DNA from: Girardinichthys multiradiatus
Taxonomy: Eukaryota > Chordata > Actinopteri > Cyprinodontiformes > Goodeidae
Direction: 5' to 3'
NCBI RefSeq assembly: GCF_021462225.1
Contig: NC_061805.1
Coordinates: 31,761,958 to 31,825,957 of the forward strand
Length of the DNA: 64,000 nucleotides
The number at the start of each line of letters is the position of its first letter. The first letter of the stretch is position 1. Below the pieces are notes generated by a model. It did not search any database. It was not told where the DNA came from and worked only from the letters and a program-made list of their open reading frames with translations. A program made the translations under genes and the position numbers. Positions 12,120 through 24,819 of the stretch are shown here, one piece after another.

Positions 12120-13290
12120 ATGCTAGGAAAAGGAATTTTATTTGTATCGCACATTTCAGCAACAAGACATTTCAAGGTGCTTTACATGATGAAAATATAA
12201 GACAAGAAAACACAAAAAGTACTCTGCAGTGGCATAATAGAAAATTAAAGAAAGGTTGGGAATACAAACTAAAATTAATTATGTTTCCGTTAATAGTTTA
12301 AGTGGAACAGTCAAAGGCAACTCTAAACAATGGGTTTTTAACCTTGATTTAAAATCAGCATTTTTATAGTCTTCTGGAAGTTTGTTCCAGATTAGTGGAG
12401 CACAAGAACTAAATGCTGCTTCTCCATGTTTGGTTCTGATCATCGGGGTGCAGAGCAGACTTAAACCAGAAGACCCAATAAGGTTGATACAACAGCAAAA
12501 AAATCTTCAATGTATTTTGGTGCTAAGCCATTAAGAGATTTATAAACTAGGAGAAGTATTTTAAAGTCTACTTTCTACGATACAGGAAGCCAGTGTAAGG
12601 ACTTTAGAAGTGGGGAGATGTGCTCTACTTTCTTAGTTTTAGTGAGGACGCAGGCAGCAATAGTAACTGAAGCTGTGTGCTCTTGACCGCTCTAAAAAAC
12701 AATTACTTCCGTTTTGTTTAGAAAGTTATGTTCTATGCATCTACCCAACACTTGAAAATGTTCATAGTCACCTGGTGACATTGTAATGTAGAGCTTTGTG
12801 TCATCTGTGTAGGTATGATAACTTATCTTGTTATGATATGGGCTAGGCGGAGCATGTAGATGTTGAACAGGAGGGGTCCCAGGATGGAACCTTGGGGAAC
12901 CCCACATGTGATTTTTGTCAACTGTGATGTAATGAATACGAATAAACTTTAATGGCCACGTTTGTGAGTACAAACAAGAAATCTGACTTCCTTTTTTTTC
13001 CCTATTGGCACAAAAAAGTTCCTGTCTTTCAATTAAAACTAGTAATGTGCTCTACCAGAAAGACCGGCCCAGTTCTGCAGTCATGCCAGTAATATACCGT
13101 GATCGACATTGTTGAATGTTGCGCTGAGGTCCAATAATACCAGTACTGTGGTTCTTCCACAGTCTGCATTCATTCAAATGTCACTGAACATCTTGAAAAG
13201 GGCAGTCTCGGTACTGGGGTAAGCACAAAAACCTGACAGGAAGACATCAAAGCGAACCTGGTAGAGTGGAGTTCCAATGCTACACACCTG
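12120..13290 (-). mobile_element. L2-like LINE fragments
   Basis: The plus strand at 12140-12190 (TTTATTTGTATCGCACATTTC, then a run resembling 'caaggtgctttacatga') is the same 3' UTR as at 30.83 kb. The minus strand then shows RT C-terminal remnants (12500-12650). The minus-strand frame of 12692-12973 contains 'YHTYTDDTKLYITM', a decayed Y-A-D-D box. A second LINE 3' UTR motif at about 12935-12995 (ACTTTAATGGCCACGTTTG) matches the one at 1104-1160. At least two LINE copies seem to be joined here. Confidence 0.65.
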
Positions 13291-13299
13291 TTGATGATA

Positions 13300-14035
13300 T
13301 ATTTGTGATATATTGTACAGTCTTACTCTGAACTGGATTTAGGTGTGGGCTATGACTGTACCATTTTAACACACAAATATGCATTGATGCAAACCATTCG
13401 ACTGAAGCTCTGGCTATATATTTAGGGTTGACGTCCTGGTGAAAGAAAAACCTTGCTTTAGTCTCAAGTCTTAAGCAGTTTTTGTCCAGGTTTACCCTGG
13501 AAAAAAAAAACCTGTTCCACCTAACAGCTTCCCTGTTCCCACTGAAGAAAAGCATCCTTCAGCATGATGCTCCCACCATCATGTTTCACAGTGAGGATAG
13601 TGCGTTCAGGATAATGTACAGCATTGGTCCTTCACAACACAGTGTTTAGCGTGAAATCCAAAAGGTTTAATTTTGGTCATTACTTTTGGCAAACCGCAAA
13701 TGCTTTCTTCCTGCCACTCTTCCCTAAAGAGCAGATATGTGGGGTGCACAACAAATATTTTTCTTGTTGACAGATCCTCCCACGTGAGCTGTGGATCTCT
13801 AGAGTTCTTCAATGCTCCCATAGGCCTCTTGGCTGCTTGCCTGATTAATGCTCTCCCTGCCTGGCCGGTCAGTTTAGGTCAACAGGCATGTCTTGGTAGC
13901 TTTGCAGTTGTGCCATTCAGTTTGTATTATTGGATGACGGATTATACAACGTTCTGTATGATGTTTAAAGGTCCTCCCTGACCTGTCTGCAGTGTTCCTT
14001 GGTCCACATGAAAATAACCTTTTGCAGGATAACTA
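13300..14035 (-). mobile_element. Tc1-like transposon remnant (inverted)
   Basis: Shows reverse-complement transposase-region signatures: 'CAGCATGATGCTCCCACCATC' near 13560, 'CCACGTGAGCTGTGGATCTC' near 13780 and 'GGTCAGTTTAGGTCAACAGG' near 13866. Open frames across it are shadows of decayed transposase. Its right end is only about 70 bp from the donor site of osbp2 exon 2. Confidence 0.65.
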
Positions 14036-14105
14036 AAACATGCATATACTTCTAATTTCAACTGCTGATAGTTCGATAGTAGCTGCTCATAACAGCTGTC
14101 CTTAC

Positions 14106-14314
14106 CAGACTGATCATTCATCATGCGGATAGCTTTAGCTTTAGCCAACTCTAGCGCAGTAACCCATCTCTGCCGCTCCACTTCAGTGCTTGCCTTCAGG
14201 TGGTACGTACGCCCACCGCTGCTCAGGACAATGTTGCAGGCATCCTCTGTGTCGATGTGTGCTGTGGCCAAGTTTATAGTTCCTCGACATGTATGGGCCA
14301 TCTCTGCCTGTGTC
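14106..14314 (-). CDS. osbp2: oxysterol-binding protein 2, coding exon 2 (second half of PH domain)
   Basis: This exon encodes residues 54-122 of the predicted protein, from 'TQAEMAHTCRGTINL' to 'AKAIRMMNDQS', and contains the end of the pleckstrin-homology (PH) domain with its invariant tryptophan (VERQRW, residue 103). The acceptor is TTTTTTGTAG before GACACAG. The donor reads CTG then GTAAGG at 14105-14101. The exon is 209 bp: its first base completes the Arg codon split from exon 1, and its last base starts a Gly codon. In OSBP-family proteins the PH domain binds PI4P and Arf1 at the Golgi, while the C-terminal ORD domain (not in the window) carries sterol. The wording (EMAHTCRGTINL, AHIDTED) fits OSBP2 better than OSBP as I remember them, and gene neighbours agree. 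Reading through the donor gives unrelated residues from a transposon remnant. Confidence 0.9.
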
Positions 14315-16399
14315 CTACAAAAAATTAACAAAAGATAGAAGATAAAACAAAATATACTGCATAGCTGAGTATACTGGTCCTGCGCATGAATGACTCAAGA
14401 ACAGTATGTGTATATCAGTCTTTCAATCAAAAAGGCTGGGAGTGCAGCTGGCCTTCCTACTGCTACTGAGCACAAGCAGGGAGAGAGAGAGGAACCGAAA
14501 ACAAACAGTAAAACACCGGGTATTTTCACTGAACCAGAAGTGAGTGTACAGCACCTGAATGCACATATTATGAGTAGTAAAACTGCATCAGTTTAATATA
14601 AACAACTTTCACTATAACTGGCATAACTCCAGCTCTTGCTCCTGCTCTTGCTGTTTTACGGTGGGTATCTGGATAGCCTCTGCTACTCCAACTGTTCACA
14701 GTCATTGGGCCCTAGAAGTCTAGATAACAAGACCATTGTGCAACTTCAGGCCTCTTTACTGAACACAGCTGAACAATGAATAAAAATCCAGACAAAGGAG
14801 AACAGAGTGTGAGAGGAGAATAAAACAAGTGAACAATAACAGGGAGACAGAATCAAAGCAGTATGATAAAAAGATTACAATAAAGTAATCAATAGCAATT
14901 TTATTTGTTTGCACAAACCAAATTCCATCTAAAACAGAACAAAAGCAGCTGTAAAGTCTGCTTCTATTTTTATATGCATGTCTGAAAAAAAAAACAGGGT
15001 GGGGGAACAAAACAACTGGAGACAGTGTAAATAAGTATGAGAACAATTTAATGCTCTGCAGAAACTGCAAATCAAATTCAGTAAATCTCACAGAAATATC
15101 TTTTTACAAAATATTTCAAATCCTCACATCGACTACAAGGCCAAAACACTACATTTAAATAGCTACCTGAATCTGTAAAAGAAGTTACTGCAGGAACAGT
15201 AACAACCACACTCCGCAAACATACTAGAGGTTAAACGCTTACATTTAAAAGTACAACCATGTCTAAATGAGATGCAGAAAGGCCACGAACTTATTCTTAT
15301 TTCACAATATTCTGAGGCGATGTTAAATTGAGTTCTGTGGCCTGACAAAATTTGCAACAGTATATGGTTATTTTGGCCTCATAAGGAAAGAGGCTATCTG
15401 GCTCTACACTGTTTAAAAAGAAAAAAAGGAGCCAGCATCTTTGATGGTATTGGGCTACATACGTCCACATTGCAAGCAAGATCTGCGACATCACAAGATG
15501 AATATAAGACATGAAACTTCCCGTTTTGTTTATAAATGAATGAAGATCAATGAAATCGTCAGTGTTTTTTTTTTTTTTTGGAGATTTAAAATGGCTCTTG
15601 ATCAAAATTAAATGTTTTTTAAATATAAAGCCATCAGCATGGCTTATTTTAACTGTTCAACTACATGTATTTTTTAACCAATTTTATATAATCTGCATTT
15701 AACCAAGTGACAGCCTGTTGAAATCGATATCTCTTTACATTAAAACATGGTATAAACTGTTAAGCCATATCATGCCATTTTGCACCGAATTTCCCCAAAA
15801 CTAAATCTGGTTCTTTAATTTTGATAAAATAAACAAATTCATACCGTATATACAGATGTAACTAGATATTTACATATTCTAAATAAAAATACATTTAACC
15901 TTTTTTCGACGTTTATTTAATCAAACTAAACTTTTTCTACATTAGAACAATTAAGAATATCAAAATGATCCCCATTTGCTACAAACCAGAATAATCAGAG
16001 ATTATTTTTAGATATTTTTTCATCACTTTCTTTACACCCACACATTTGTGTTTTGATCATGTTTACAAATAACAAGATTTAGACTATTTTGAAACCATGA
16101 GTTCCATTTAAAACCACCCCAGCCAGTCAATCAGCATCAAGTCGGTTGCAGCAGCTTGTAGTGAGGCTGGTTCTGCTGGATGTTTCCACATTTAATGGAC
16201 ATTTCAGTTTCTTTGGTGCCATATGCTTACTGAAGTTTAGGGATTGCTGAAATGACTCCATGCCATTGGCTTGATCCCGCTAGACAGACGTTTTACTAAT
16301 TTGAGTCTTTTAACTAACTGACTTTGATGGTTTCACTGTAATTTGGACTGAATTATTCTATATAAAATTGTATTTGAAGGTGACAATATGATTAGATTG

Positions 16400-16545
16400 T
16401 ATTCTTATGTACTGGTATGATCTGTACTGAATATGAACCAGATTGAATTGGTTATACCTGTATATCAATACGACCACTTTGTAAAGTGCCTTTAGATAAC
16501 ATTTCTTGTAATTTGGTGAACTGAAACTGAATTGAAATTTTGTTA
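16400..16545 (+). mobile_element. LINE/SINE 3' end fragment
   Basis: TTTGTAAAGTGCCTTTAGAT followed by a GAACTGAAACTGAATTGAA tail is the characteristic end of fish L2-like elements. It is short and 5'-truncated. Confidence 0.45.
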
Positions 16546-18639
16546 AACTCTTACAATTCTAGAATAAGTAATAACAGAGTTAAAAAAAATAAAACAGGCA
16601 TGAGCCAAGAGCTCAGATTTTTAGGCTCATACCCTAAAAAACAGCCTTTTTAAAGCATGCAGCCATGCCATCATATGGATGTATCTCCCTCCCTCGCAAG
16701 AAAAACTTCCATCTTTCTAATAAGGTGGCTGCTGCCTTACTGAGTCAAAGGTTTTAGAGCGTATTTATGAATTCTGCCAGGCAGCGGCTTCCCTGAAGTA
16801 AAGTCCTGTTATCATGCCAAACGAGAACAATTGCTTGAGTGTACCATTCCTCTGCTGGCACTTGGTGCACATCAGTTCCGCAGACAAACACTTATCTGGG
16901 GCCATGCGAAGCAGAGCGGAGAGTGGGCCGGGCGGGGATCGTCAACAGTCCAATTTGAGATTTCACCCGGCCGAGCTTAGCTGTAAAGTCCTGGACGTTA
17001 AGTGGGTCAGTAAACAGAATGTGCTGCTGATGAGTAAGATGAGATGCATGCTGATCACTGCTGCCCTGCGGGGAGGCCAGGCCATGCAAAGGCCATGAAG
17101 CTACACAGTCAACGAAAAAGTTGGGAAACAGATAAAGAAACAGAGACGCAATAAGGCACTAGTAAGATGAGGAGGGAAGTTAGAAGATAGAGCTGAAAGG
17201 CATGGGGGTGGGGGGTGGGGGGTTTACCTGTCCATCCCCTGTGCACACATCCTCATAAAACATAAATCCACCGATCTGGAGCATGTAATGACAGAACAAC
17301 CAGTGAACAACACAGGACACACAGCCGTGAGCATGAAAATATAGACAAGGAGAGAAAATGTGAATAAGTACCCTAAGCTTGAAACCATGGATAAGTGTTA
17401 TTGTGGCTGTAGGCTGTAATATTACAAGACTTGGAGGAAAAATGTCCACTGGATAACATGCAAAAGGTAAAAACCAATCTGAAACTCAAAAATAAAACAA
17501 AGCAGTGATGCTCCACTTTGGACAGCTTGGCATGGGCTGCAGAGAAAAACTGAAACAATGGCAAGTTACGAATGTGGCTAGTCTCTTCTTGTCATCCCTT
17601 TGCTACTGCCACATTAAAACAGCAAGACAACACAGACAGGCACCCAAACAGAGACACTTTGGCATGCACAACCCGTCACCTGGAGCTAAGACCAATGAAT
17701 AGCCCATTAACAAGATTAGATCACAGGAACAACATTGCTTGCTCCAGTCACTCCAGATGAAATGTCCAGCAGACAGGATTCAGGCCAGGATCGAACCTCC
17801 AGCCGGGTAAGCTGATCTCGGGTCAGCTTGCTCACCACTCTTCCTCCTCCACCCCCTCTATCCTCAGTGAGCAGGCAGTAACCCCATAACCTGACTCCCA
17901 AAAGGACCCAGGCAGCGGTGAACACCTGGTGAGCACTTAAACTGATACCATCTGGTTTCCATCCAGTAACTGAAGCAAAACACAGACTGCCAAGAGTGCT
18001 ATGAAAAACAACACCAGGTGGTGTGATATTCCAGCTCCAGTGGCACCCAAAGTTTTAATGTCATGTGATCCTCACTAATTTAGAACTAGATTTACATTAG
18101 GGGTTACTAAAGTGTATTAATGTGATAATAATGTAATTAGTAGTGTAATAATGTTCAGAGAAAGAAGAACTTGTCATGTGTCTACTTCAGCACAATGTGG
18201 CTCTTTGTGTGATTTGAACTAAAAGGAGGCATGACACAAAGCTAATGTGGAGGAAAGAACAACCAGGCTTGCGGTTTTCGGAGCCAAAGTAGTGGAGGAG
18301 TCAATACTGAATGCAATTCAGCATCACTATTCAACTCATTACACTTTAGCTTGCTCAAATGCTGAGTGTGTCAGCCCAGGTTAAAGAGCCAAACCAGTAC
18401 TTTTACAAAAATAGGCTGCAGGAGCCGAAGCAATTACTTAAGTTACACAGAGGATTTCAAAAGGTGTGCACGTCACAATCAAAATACAGAACCCTCTTTA
18501 AAATAAGACAGATACCAAACACAGTCAATCATAGAAATGATGCGTACAAGCTGACCTCATTAGTAGCCCAACATATATGGTTTTCAAAAACTGTTACAGA
18601 AAAACATGGAAAGTGTGGTGTTTAGTTCCCGTTACCCTT

Positions 18640-19170
18640 ACACCCTTAAATAAAATCCCCCGTGTGTGTTATTTTATCACAGAATGAATACAAACGGTTT
18701 TGTGAAGGCCTCAGGGGTTTGTTAGAGAACATTAGTGAACAAACAACATCATGAAGATAAAGAAACACAACAAACAGACAAGAGACCTTATTCTGGAGAA
18801 GTTTAAAGCAGGATTAGGCTCAAAACCAAATCAAAATACACATCTCAATCTGCTGACACCTGTTCAGTCTATAATTCAAAAAGAGTATCGTACTTTGGCA
18901 TGGCACTTCCACCTAAACTGGCAGGCTGGACAGGAAGAGCAAAATAAGAGCCACCAAGTGGCCTATGGTAACACTGGAGGAGCTGCAGGAGATTCACAGT
19001 GCAGATGGGAGATTCTAAATCAATGTGTCATTAATCTTCCACTTCATTGTTATGCACTATTTTGTGTTTCTCTATTGCATAAAATACATTGCAGCTTGTG
19101 GTTGAAACATGATGAAATAAGAAAACGTTCAACAGTTATGAATACTTTTGTGAGGCATCATAAAATGCAT
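18640..19170 (+). mobile_element. Tc1-like transposon remnant
   Basis: Carries the family's internal landmarks in plus orientation: GGGGTTTGTTAGAGAACATTAG, TCTGGAGAAGTTTAAAGCAG, then 'ACACTGGAGGAGCTGCAGGAG' near 18972. No intact transposase. The sequence parallels the copy at 45.0-46.0 kb. Confidence 0.65.
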
Positions 19171-20965
19171 CAGTGTTAGGACAAGGGCAGATACTGCAAA
19201 ATATATCATCAAGAGTACATGCTGCATCTTTACTTTTTGCAACATTTTCCCTTCATCTTTATCAAATAAAAGAACAAAAATAGAACAACATGCACAGAAT
19301 GAAAGATTCATGTGGGAAGCAACACATTCCGAATTTGACATACAATGAAAGCACATTAATTAACATGTCACATTTGTCTCCGTTTCCTTTTTACTCCACT
19401 GACAGATAGTCAGTGAAGATAGGCAGAGAATGCTCACAGAGACGCAAACAAAGCCCAGAGTCACAGACACACACAATGGAGACATGGAGGTGGAGGGGGC
19501 AACTTGTGCATCTGTGCTCAGATGTTGATGGGTTAGGTTCTTCGGTGAGGGCGAAATCGCATCTACATGGCAGGAGTCTTTGGCTACGCAACCTCTCGGC
19601 CAAGCAACATGTTGATGACAACAAAAAAGACAGTTAGGGTGCTCAGGTGGCAGGACTTGGAATGGAATGAGATAAAATGGGTTTAATTAGATAGCTGCAT
19701 GCACAATAAGTCCAACAGACGGCCTTTCTTTTTTAGCAGCATTGGTGGTGGAAAACGCCATGTATGAGGTTCAAAATTTAAGCTCCTGTTTTTTTTTTGT
19801 GGTAATTTATCACCAAGGTTACAGCACAATTACATGTTTTTGGACCACGTTTACCTCCACCGAGCGGCTTCTTCATTCTGCTGGGACTCCTTTAATTAGG
19901 GAAATGGGTCAGGCAGGTCAACAACTGTTGCAGCTAATATTTGGTCTCTCAGTCTGTGTGGATGTAAATGTTCATTTAAGCAGGTCTGCACATTCAGCTG
20001 ACATTTAGATGCTTTAAAACTGTGGCTGTTATTTAAATACACCGCAGTTGGAAGATCTATATGCAACAACACTTTAGGACAAACAACAGGGTGACCCAGA
20101 AAATGATGAAGCATATTACTGAAGATCTGACAAAAGCAACCAAGTGGTACCAAGTATTTAAAATCAAGCAACAATATGAAAATAAAGTATGAAGCATAAG
20201 TGTTGATATAATGTAGGTTTTTATAAATGTTTGAAGCATATTTCAGACTTTGTTAGCTATAGGGGACTTTGACTCAGGTGGGGAAGTCAGTTCTTCTGAC
20301 TAGAATGCAATAATTATTTTCACCTGAAGGTTGCATTAACATTTACCTTATGAATTTAACAGTTGTCCTATTAAAAGTTAACCTTAATAGGACAAAAAGG
20401 AGTCTTTTGTGCTGAATGAGCACATGACCCCCATTGATCTGACATAAATTACCATCAACTCTCCGTTTCCATGTCCAACCAACATCCACATCTGAAACAT
20501 GACTCTCTGACAAGGACCAGCTAAGCCACAGGTAGCTGTCTAGCTGCAGTAGAGGTGATGATAGTTAACAGGTAGCAGCTGGTAGAATGATAATGATAGC
20601 AACCACAAACAGACATGTATCTTGTTACACTGAGCAAATGGAGTAGCTACTCTCAGTTAGATGAGGTGACAATAAATTAATGAAATCTTTAACTAATATG
20701 ACTTTGTAAATATCGAAAAGAACACAGATCAAACTTTTTACTAGCCGATTTCAATTTCCCAGTATCATGGAGGTCTGACTTGGTCAAACTGAACAAATAC
20801 GCTTGACTCAACAATTTAACTGGGTTAGATGACGTAATTTTAAATAACTAGCTGAATGAACCACCGCATCCCGTTAAGACTGAGGAGTACATTCTTGACA
20901 CTTTCAAACACCTGCTATAATTTACAGCCACCTTTTCTTTAGAATAACCAGAATAATTTCTGAAG
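19171..20965. other. intronic sequence, nothing recognised
   Basis: AT-rich, without recognisable repeats or conserved coding frames. Short open frames here overlap on both strands and show no domains. Confidence 0.35.
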
Positions 20966-20966
20966 T

Positions 20967-20971
<5 letters not shown>

Positions 20972-21027
<56 letters not shown>
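20972..21027. repeat. (TA)n microsatellite
   Basis: About 28 dinucleotide units, nearly perfect. Confidence 0.95.
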
Positions 21028-21028
<1 letters not shown>

Positions 21029-21289
21029 TATATGCTTGTACCAAAATGGAATCATTTGATCATCCAGTCAGCACGACAGATGCTGGATAGTTCATTAATT
21101 AATACAGACAGACATATCTACTATTCCATTTATTGGCTTTTATCTTTATTTTGAAACATAAACTATAAATATTTTCCGCAGTGCTTTCCATATTGTACAA
21201 TATACTACACCTTTAAGCTGTTCTGATCATAAGAGAGACACAAAATAGCCAGCTGAATAGAAGTGTGCAGATACAGGTGAGGAAGAGGC

Positions 21290-22165
21290 TGTGCTCTGCT
21301 TCACTATTCTCCATATCATTGAAAAACCACAGTCCCTCCAGCACTTTCTTTGGCATCTCATTAAAAAGACTTTAACGGTTTGACAGAAAAATTTTGTTGT
21401 TTTGTAATGATTTGAAACCTTGGTATATCTTGAAACCAGAAACCAGTTCATACCTAGTGGACTCTGATGTTCCTTTATTGTTCATTTCAAATGTTTAGCT
21501 TCTAATTTCTGCCTGCTTTCTTAGCCATGTCTCCTTACAATCTAAAAGGACCTTCTAGTTGAATCATATTAGTTCTGTTACAGTTTGGTCTCTCTCCAAG
21601 TACTTTTGTCAATAAGTGACACTTTTGGTCTTATTTCAATTGTTTAAATTAGGTTGGGGGAATTCTAATAAATCTGACTCTATTGAAAGAAGCTAAATTA
21701 ATATGCACAACTCATTAAAAATAGAAAACAGGAGACCCAACCCTTGTATAAAACTTTTTGTCAACCTGTAAATGTTGACACAGTTCAAATATATGAAGTT
21801 AAAGCAACAGAACTGTGAAAAAGTCACATTTTAAATTTGTCTTTAGGACAGGAGTATTTTTTTCAGTGGGTTGACTAGAAATATACAACAGGTGGGGAAA
21901 GGTCAGCAGGCCGGCAGGTCTGAGTCTGATCACTCCAGCACGTTTCCTGGCATCTCATTAACTTTTAAATGGTATGATGGAAAACTACACCTGTTTAATT
22001 TATATATCTTGATAGCAGTTACCAGGACATGCCCATTTGACTTTTAAAAATTGTTTTATTTTATTATTTTGATGTTTATGTCAAACTATTAGCTTCTAAC
22101 TTGTAAAGGTGTGCCTTCTTGGCCAGGTCTCACTTAAAAAAAGTTCATCTCAATGGACCTTTTTT
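21290..22165 (+). repeat. two related LINE 3' UTR-like segments
   Basis: Two segments (about 21325-21560 and 21930-22160) share an ordered series of motifs: CTCCAGCAC...TGGCATCTCATTA, then TTAGCTTCTAA, then CCTTCTTGGCCAGGTCTC or its variant CTTTCTTAGCCATGTCTC. The last motif resembles the common 3' UTR of fish L2-like LINEs. They look like two diverged tandem or independently inserted copies. Confidence 0.5.
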
Positions 22166-22659
22166 ATATTTGGTCAAGTTGATCTTTTTTAATATTGTCT
22201 GACGTTTGTTTTCAATTAACTTTATCGTCTGATTTGTCTTGTTTTTAGATCACTTTAATTGTTTGCTGTCTTTGTGAAGTACTTTGTCATTTATCATATA
22301 AAAGTTGTTGTGTAAATCAAATATGCCTAATTATAATTCATCAGATTAATCTTTTTTCCACGTTGTTCGTTCAACAAGCAACACATTTAATTTCCTGCAC
22401 TGTTTGAATTAGGTAAAGTGAATTTTAAAAAAATCAGAATTTACCTTTTTAAAGAAGTAAATGTATTTGACCAGCCTTGTAAAAAATAAATTTTAAAAAA
22501 TTAGACTCGAACATTGTACAATCAAAAACAAAAACAAAAAACTAAATTTAAATGTAATAAGAAACGACAACATAACATAAAGAAATACAAATGATACTGT
22601 AGAATATTTCACATTAAAAAAAAAAAAAAATGTATTCAACAAGTTATTGTCGGCGCTCT

Positions 22660-23580
22660 TGACAGGAGGCTAACGAGCTAGCTATAGTAACCTAAATTTT
22701 CTCACTTTATTAAATTACGTCAGGAGACATGCAGCTATGTCTCTTTCTGTCTGTTTCGGTTGACCCACAGCCTACATGCATTCAGCCGAGGTGAAAACGC
22801 TACGCCCTCCGTCAGCTGGAAGTAAACAGACAGCTAGCTTTAGCCCGCTGCTAGCCAGCTGAGGGAAGCCAGCTGTCATGATGCACCGATAGAAATACGA
22901 CACTGTGTGCTTTTACATCCAGCACTCAAACACACAGCCGTGGTAAATATATTACCTGTAATAGGAAAGTAAGCCATTGCTAAGGACGAACCATCGCCGT
23001 TGGTACCCTTTCAGATAGTTAGTCCATTTAAAGAGCCAGCCTTTGTAGGTGTCCGAACCGGGAGCCGGGGCCGCGGTGGAGGCGGATGCCGAGCCCTTTC
23101 CTTGCTCGCTCATCCTCGGCTCCGCCGTACGCCAAAGAGGCACAGGTTGACAAACCGGACCGGACCGATCCGGGGAGGTGGCAGCGGAGACAGGAACACT
23201 ACGCCACTGCGGCTCTTGGGAGGAGGGTTCGGTCTAAGGCGAGAGCAACCACTGTGGACCCCTTTCACATGACTCCGGAGGAAGGACGAGAAGTGATGCC
23301 AAGACACTTTGCTGATGCAGACTGCTGCGGATCCAGGACACAGAGCTTGACAGAATAGAAAGGAAACTCCCTACAAGCTCCCCCTGTAATCGGTTGAAGC
23401 TACAACCAAAGCAGGAGTTATCGCCATGGCGACCCGAGCCGTTTCAGCGTTTCTGAGCAGGAGCGGCAGTTAGTGCTTGCTGTCCGAGCACCGATGCCCG
23501 AATGGGGACGAGAGTTCTATCAGGTCCAGTCTATGATTCGGAGCTGCACCACGTGACGATGGTGTCCACACATTCCTAAA
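22660..23580 (-). promoter_or_regulatory. osbp2: GC-rich start region of osbp2
   Basis: GC and CpG density rise sharply here compared with the AT-rich flanks (for example CCGGGAGCCGGGGCCGCGG near 23058). The block surrounds coding exon 1 and extends about 450 bp upstream of the start codon, as expected of a CpG-island promoter. The transcription start itself cannot be placed. An E-box CACGTG lies near 23551 and a lone GCTGTCC half-site near 23479; neither is a strong call. Confidence 0.7.
22956..23113 (-). CDS. osbp2: oxysterol-binding protein 2, coding exon 1 (N-terminus and start of PH domain)
   Basis: Encodes residues 1-53: a short Ser/Ala/Pro-rich leader ([12 protein letters not shown]...) and then the opening of the PH domain with the near-invariant OSBP signature '[17 protein letters not shown]' (residues 25-41), ending 'NGLLSYYR'. 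The ATG at 23113-23111 has A at -3. In-frame sequence further 5' ([10 protein letters not shown]) lacks another ATG within the open stretch, so this start is preferred. The donor is AG followed by GTAATA. The leader is much shorter than the long glycine/alanine-rich N-terminus I recall for mammalian OSBP, so an upstream alternative first exon is possible. Remaining exons (coiled coil, FFAT motif, ORD) lie beyond the left edge. Confidence 0.9.
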
Positions 23581-23999
23581 CATTTGACATGCGTGTGGCT
23601 TCTGATTCCAAGCCCCAAGTTGGTCAGGTGACCACGCAGATGTATTTCTGTAGACATGTCAAGACGTCGTAGAGGGAAACGCACAGTTTCTCTGTCATGA
23701 CGGGTTAATTATTAATTATATCAGTTTAACATTTGTCCTTCTGCCATTAGTCATTTGAATGCATTCCCGAAGGGGATGGTGCACCATTACACTTTTCTGT
23801 TTTATTAATTTACGGTTAATGTCGGTCAGACATGCATTCCTGGACATGCATGCATGCATAGATTTTAGGGTTTAACTATGCGTTTGAACTACTCTTTTCG
23901 TTGGATGGAAAAATTATCCAACATGAAATTTGAGTTGTTTCAAACAAGAATTGTGAGCACAAGTTGGAATTTATTGGGTCAAAATTAAAGGTTACCAAA
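23581..23999. other. intergenic sequence upstream of osbp2, nothing recognised
   Basis: AT-rich with a short CATGCATGCATG run near 23846. No feature called. Confidence 0.4.
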
Positions 24000-24817
24000 A
24001 ACTACCAAAGCTCGAGCAAGTCATGCCCTGGAAGATGCTGGAACATCTTTCTCAAAGTAAAGTCAATTTGACATCGACATGCGAGTCGCTGATCAAGAAA
24101 GAAATGCTGCTCAAAAACCAACACCTTCAAGCATGATTGCCCACATGAACAAGCAAAATGTTTTCTGGAGAAACATTTTGTAGTGAGACAAAGAAAAAAA
24201 GACTGAGCTATTTGGCCATAACAACTCTGAAAGATTTCAGATGAGATGATGCTTTTAAACATTTGAACACTGGTTAATCAAGTATAGTGGTTGTTGCATC
24301 ATGCTGAGGGGCCTGTTTCACTGCCAGTGGTATTGGTGCATCGCACAAAGTGAATGGAATTATAAAGAGGTGAGATAAACTCCAAATTATTCACCTTCTG
24401 TTCAAATCAACAGCTAGATGGTTGAAAAATGGACACAGTTTGGTTCTCCAACGAGACTTCAAAACTGGTTTACAGATGGCCAAAGAAAAACCATGAAATA
24501 TGATTAAAAGTGGTCATATATCCACATAGAAATATGCCACATCCTTTCTGGGGTTTACCTTGCTAAAGGACATTTAAAAGATTATTTGTGGTAACGTATA
24601 TTCCTAAGCCTGCCTGTGTGTAAAGTTGTGACCCTTCGTGGATTAGAATATGTTACAATACATACAAACATGTGCACCAAATTGTTTTTAGAAATCACTT
24701 AAGATTATTGTTCTATCATAAGTCCAACTCAGGAAAGATTGGTTTACACTCATCATTAAAAACCCAATTTTAATATGATATTCTTACCATTAATGAGTGA
24801 ACTTCGGACGGGGCCTG
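24000..24817 (+). mobile_element. degraded Tc1-like transposon
   Basis: Signatures of a decayed transposase region include 'GTTGCATCATGCTGAGGGGC' near 24293 and 'GGTTCTCCAACGAGACTTC' near 24440. The right end reads 'GAACTTCGGACGGGGCCTG' before TA at 24818-24819, like a Tc1-like terminal repeat. The left end was not found. The minus-strand frame at 24002-24262 is a shadow. Confidence 0.5.
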
Positions 24818-24819
24818 TA

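Larger units (their letters stand above)
14315..22955 (-). other. osbp2: osbp2 intron 1
   Basis: An 8.6 kb intron defined by the donor at 22955 (GTAATA after ...TATTACAG) and the acceptor at 14315. The phase matches across it: AG plus G restores the Arg codon. No other exon is seen. Recognised repeats inside are listed separately. 14590-16380 and 16560-18600 carry nothing I can identify except a poly-T run near 15567-15581 and low-confidence SINE-like sequence near 17770-17960. Confidence 0.85.

Noticed and set aside
17770..17960. Possible tRNA-derived SINE on the minus strand (GGTTCGATCC B-box-like string)
   Set aside because: The T-arm stem does not pair well and no convincing A box or tail was found; a single short motif is not enough.
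23110..23143. Upstream start for osbp2 at 23143
   Set aside because: The codon there is GTG, not ATG, on the minus strand; the ATG at 23113 has a good context.
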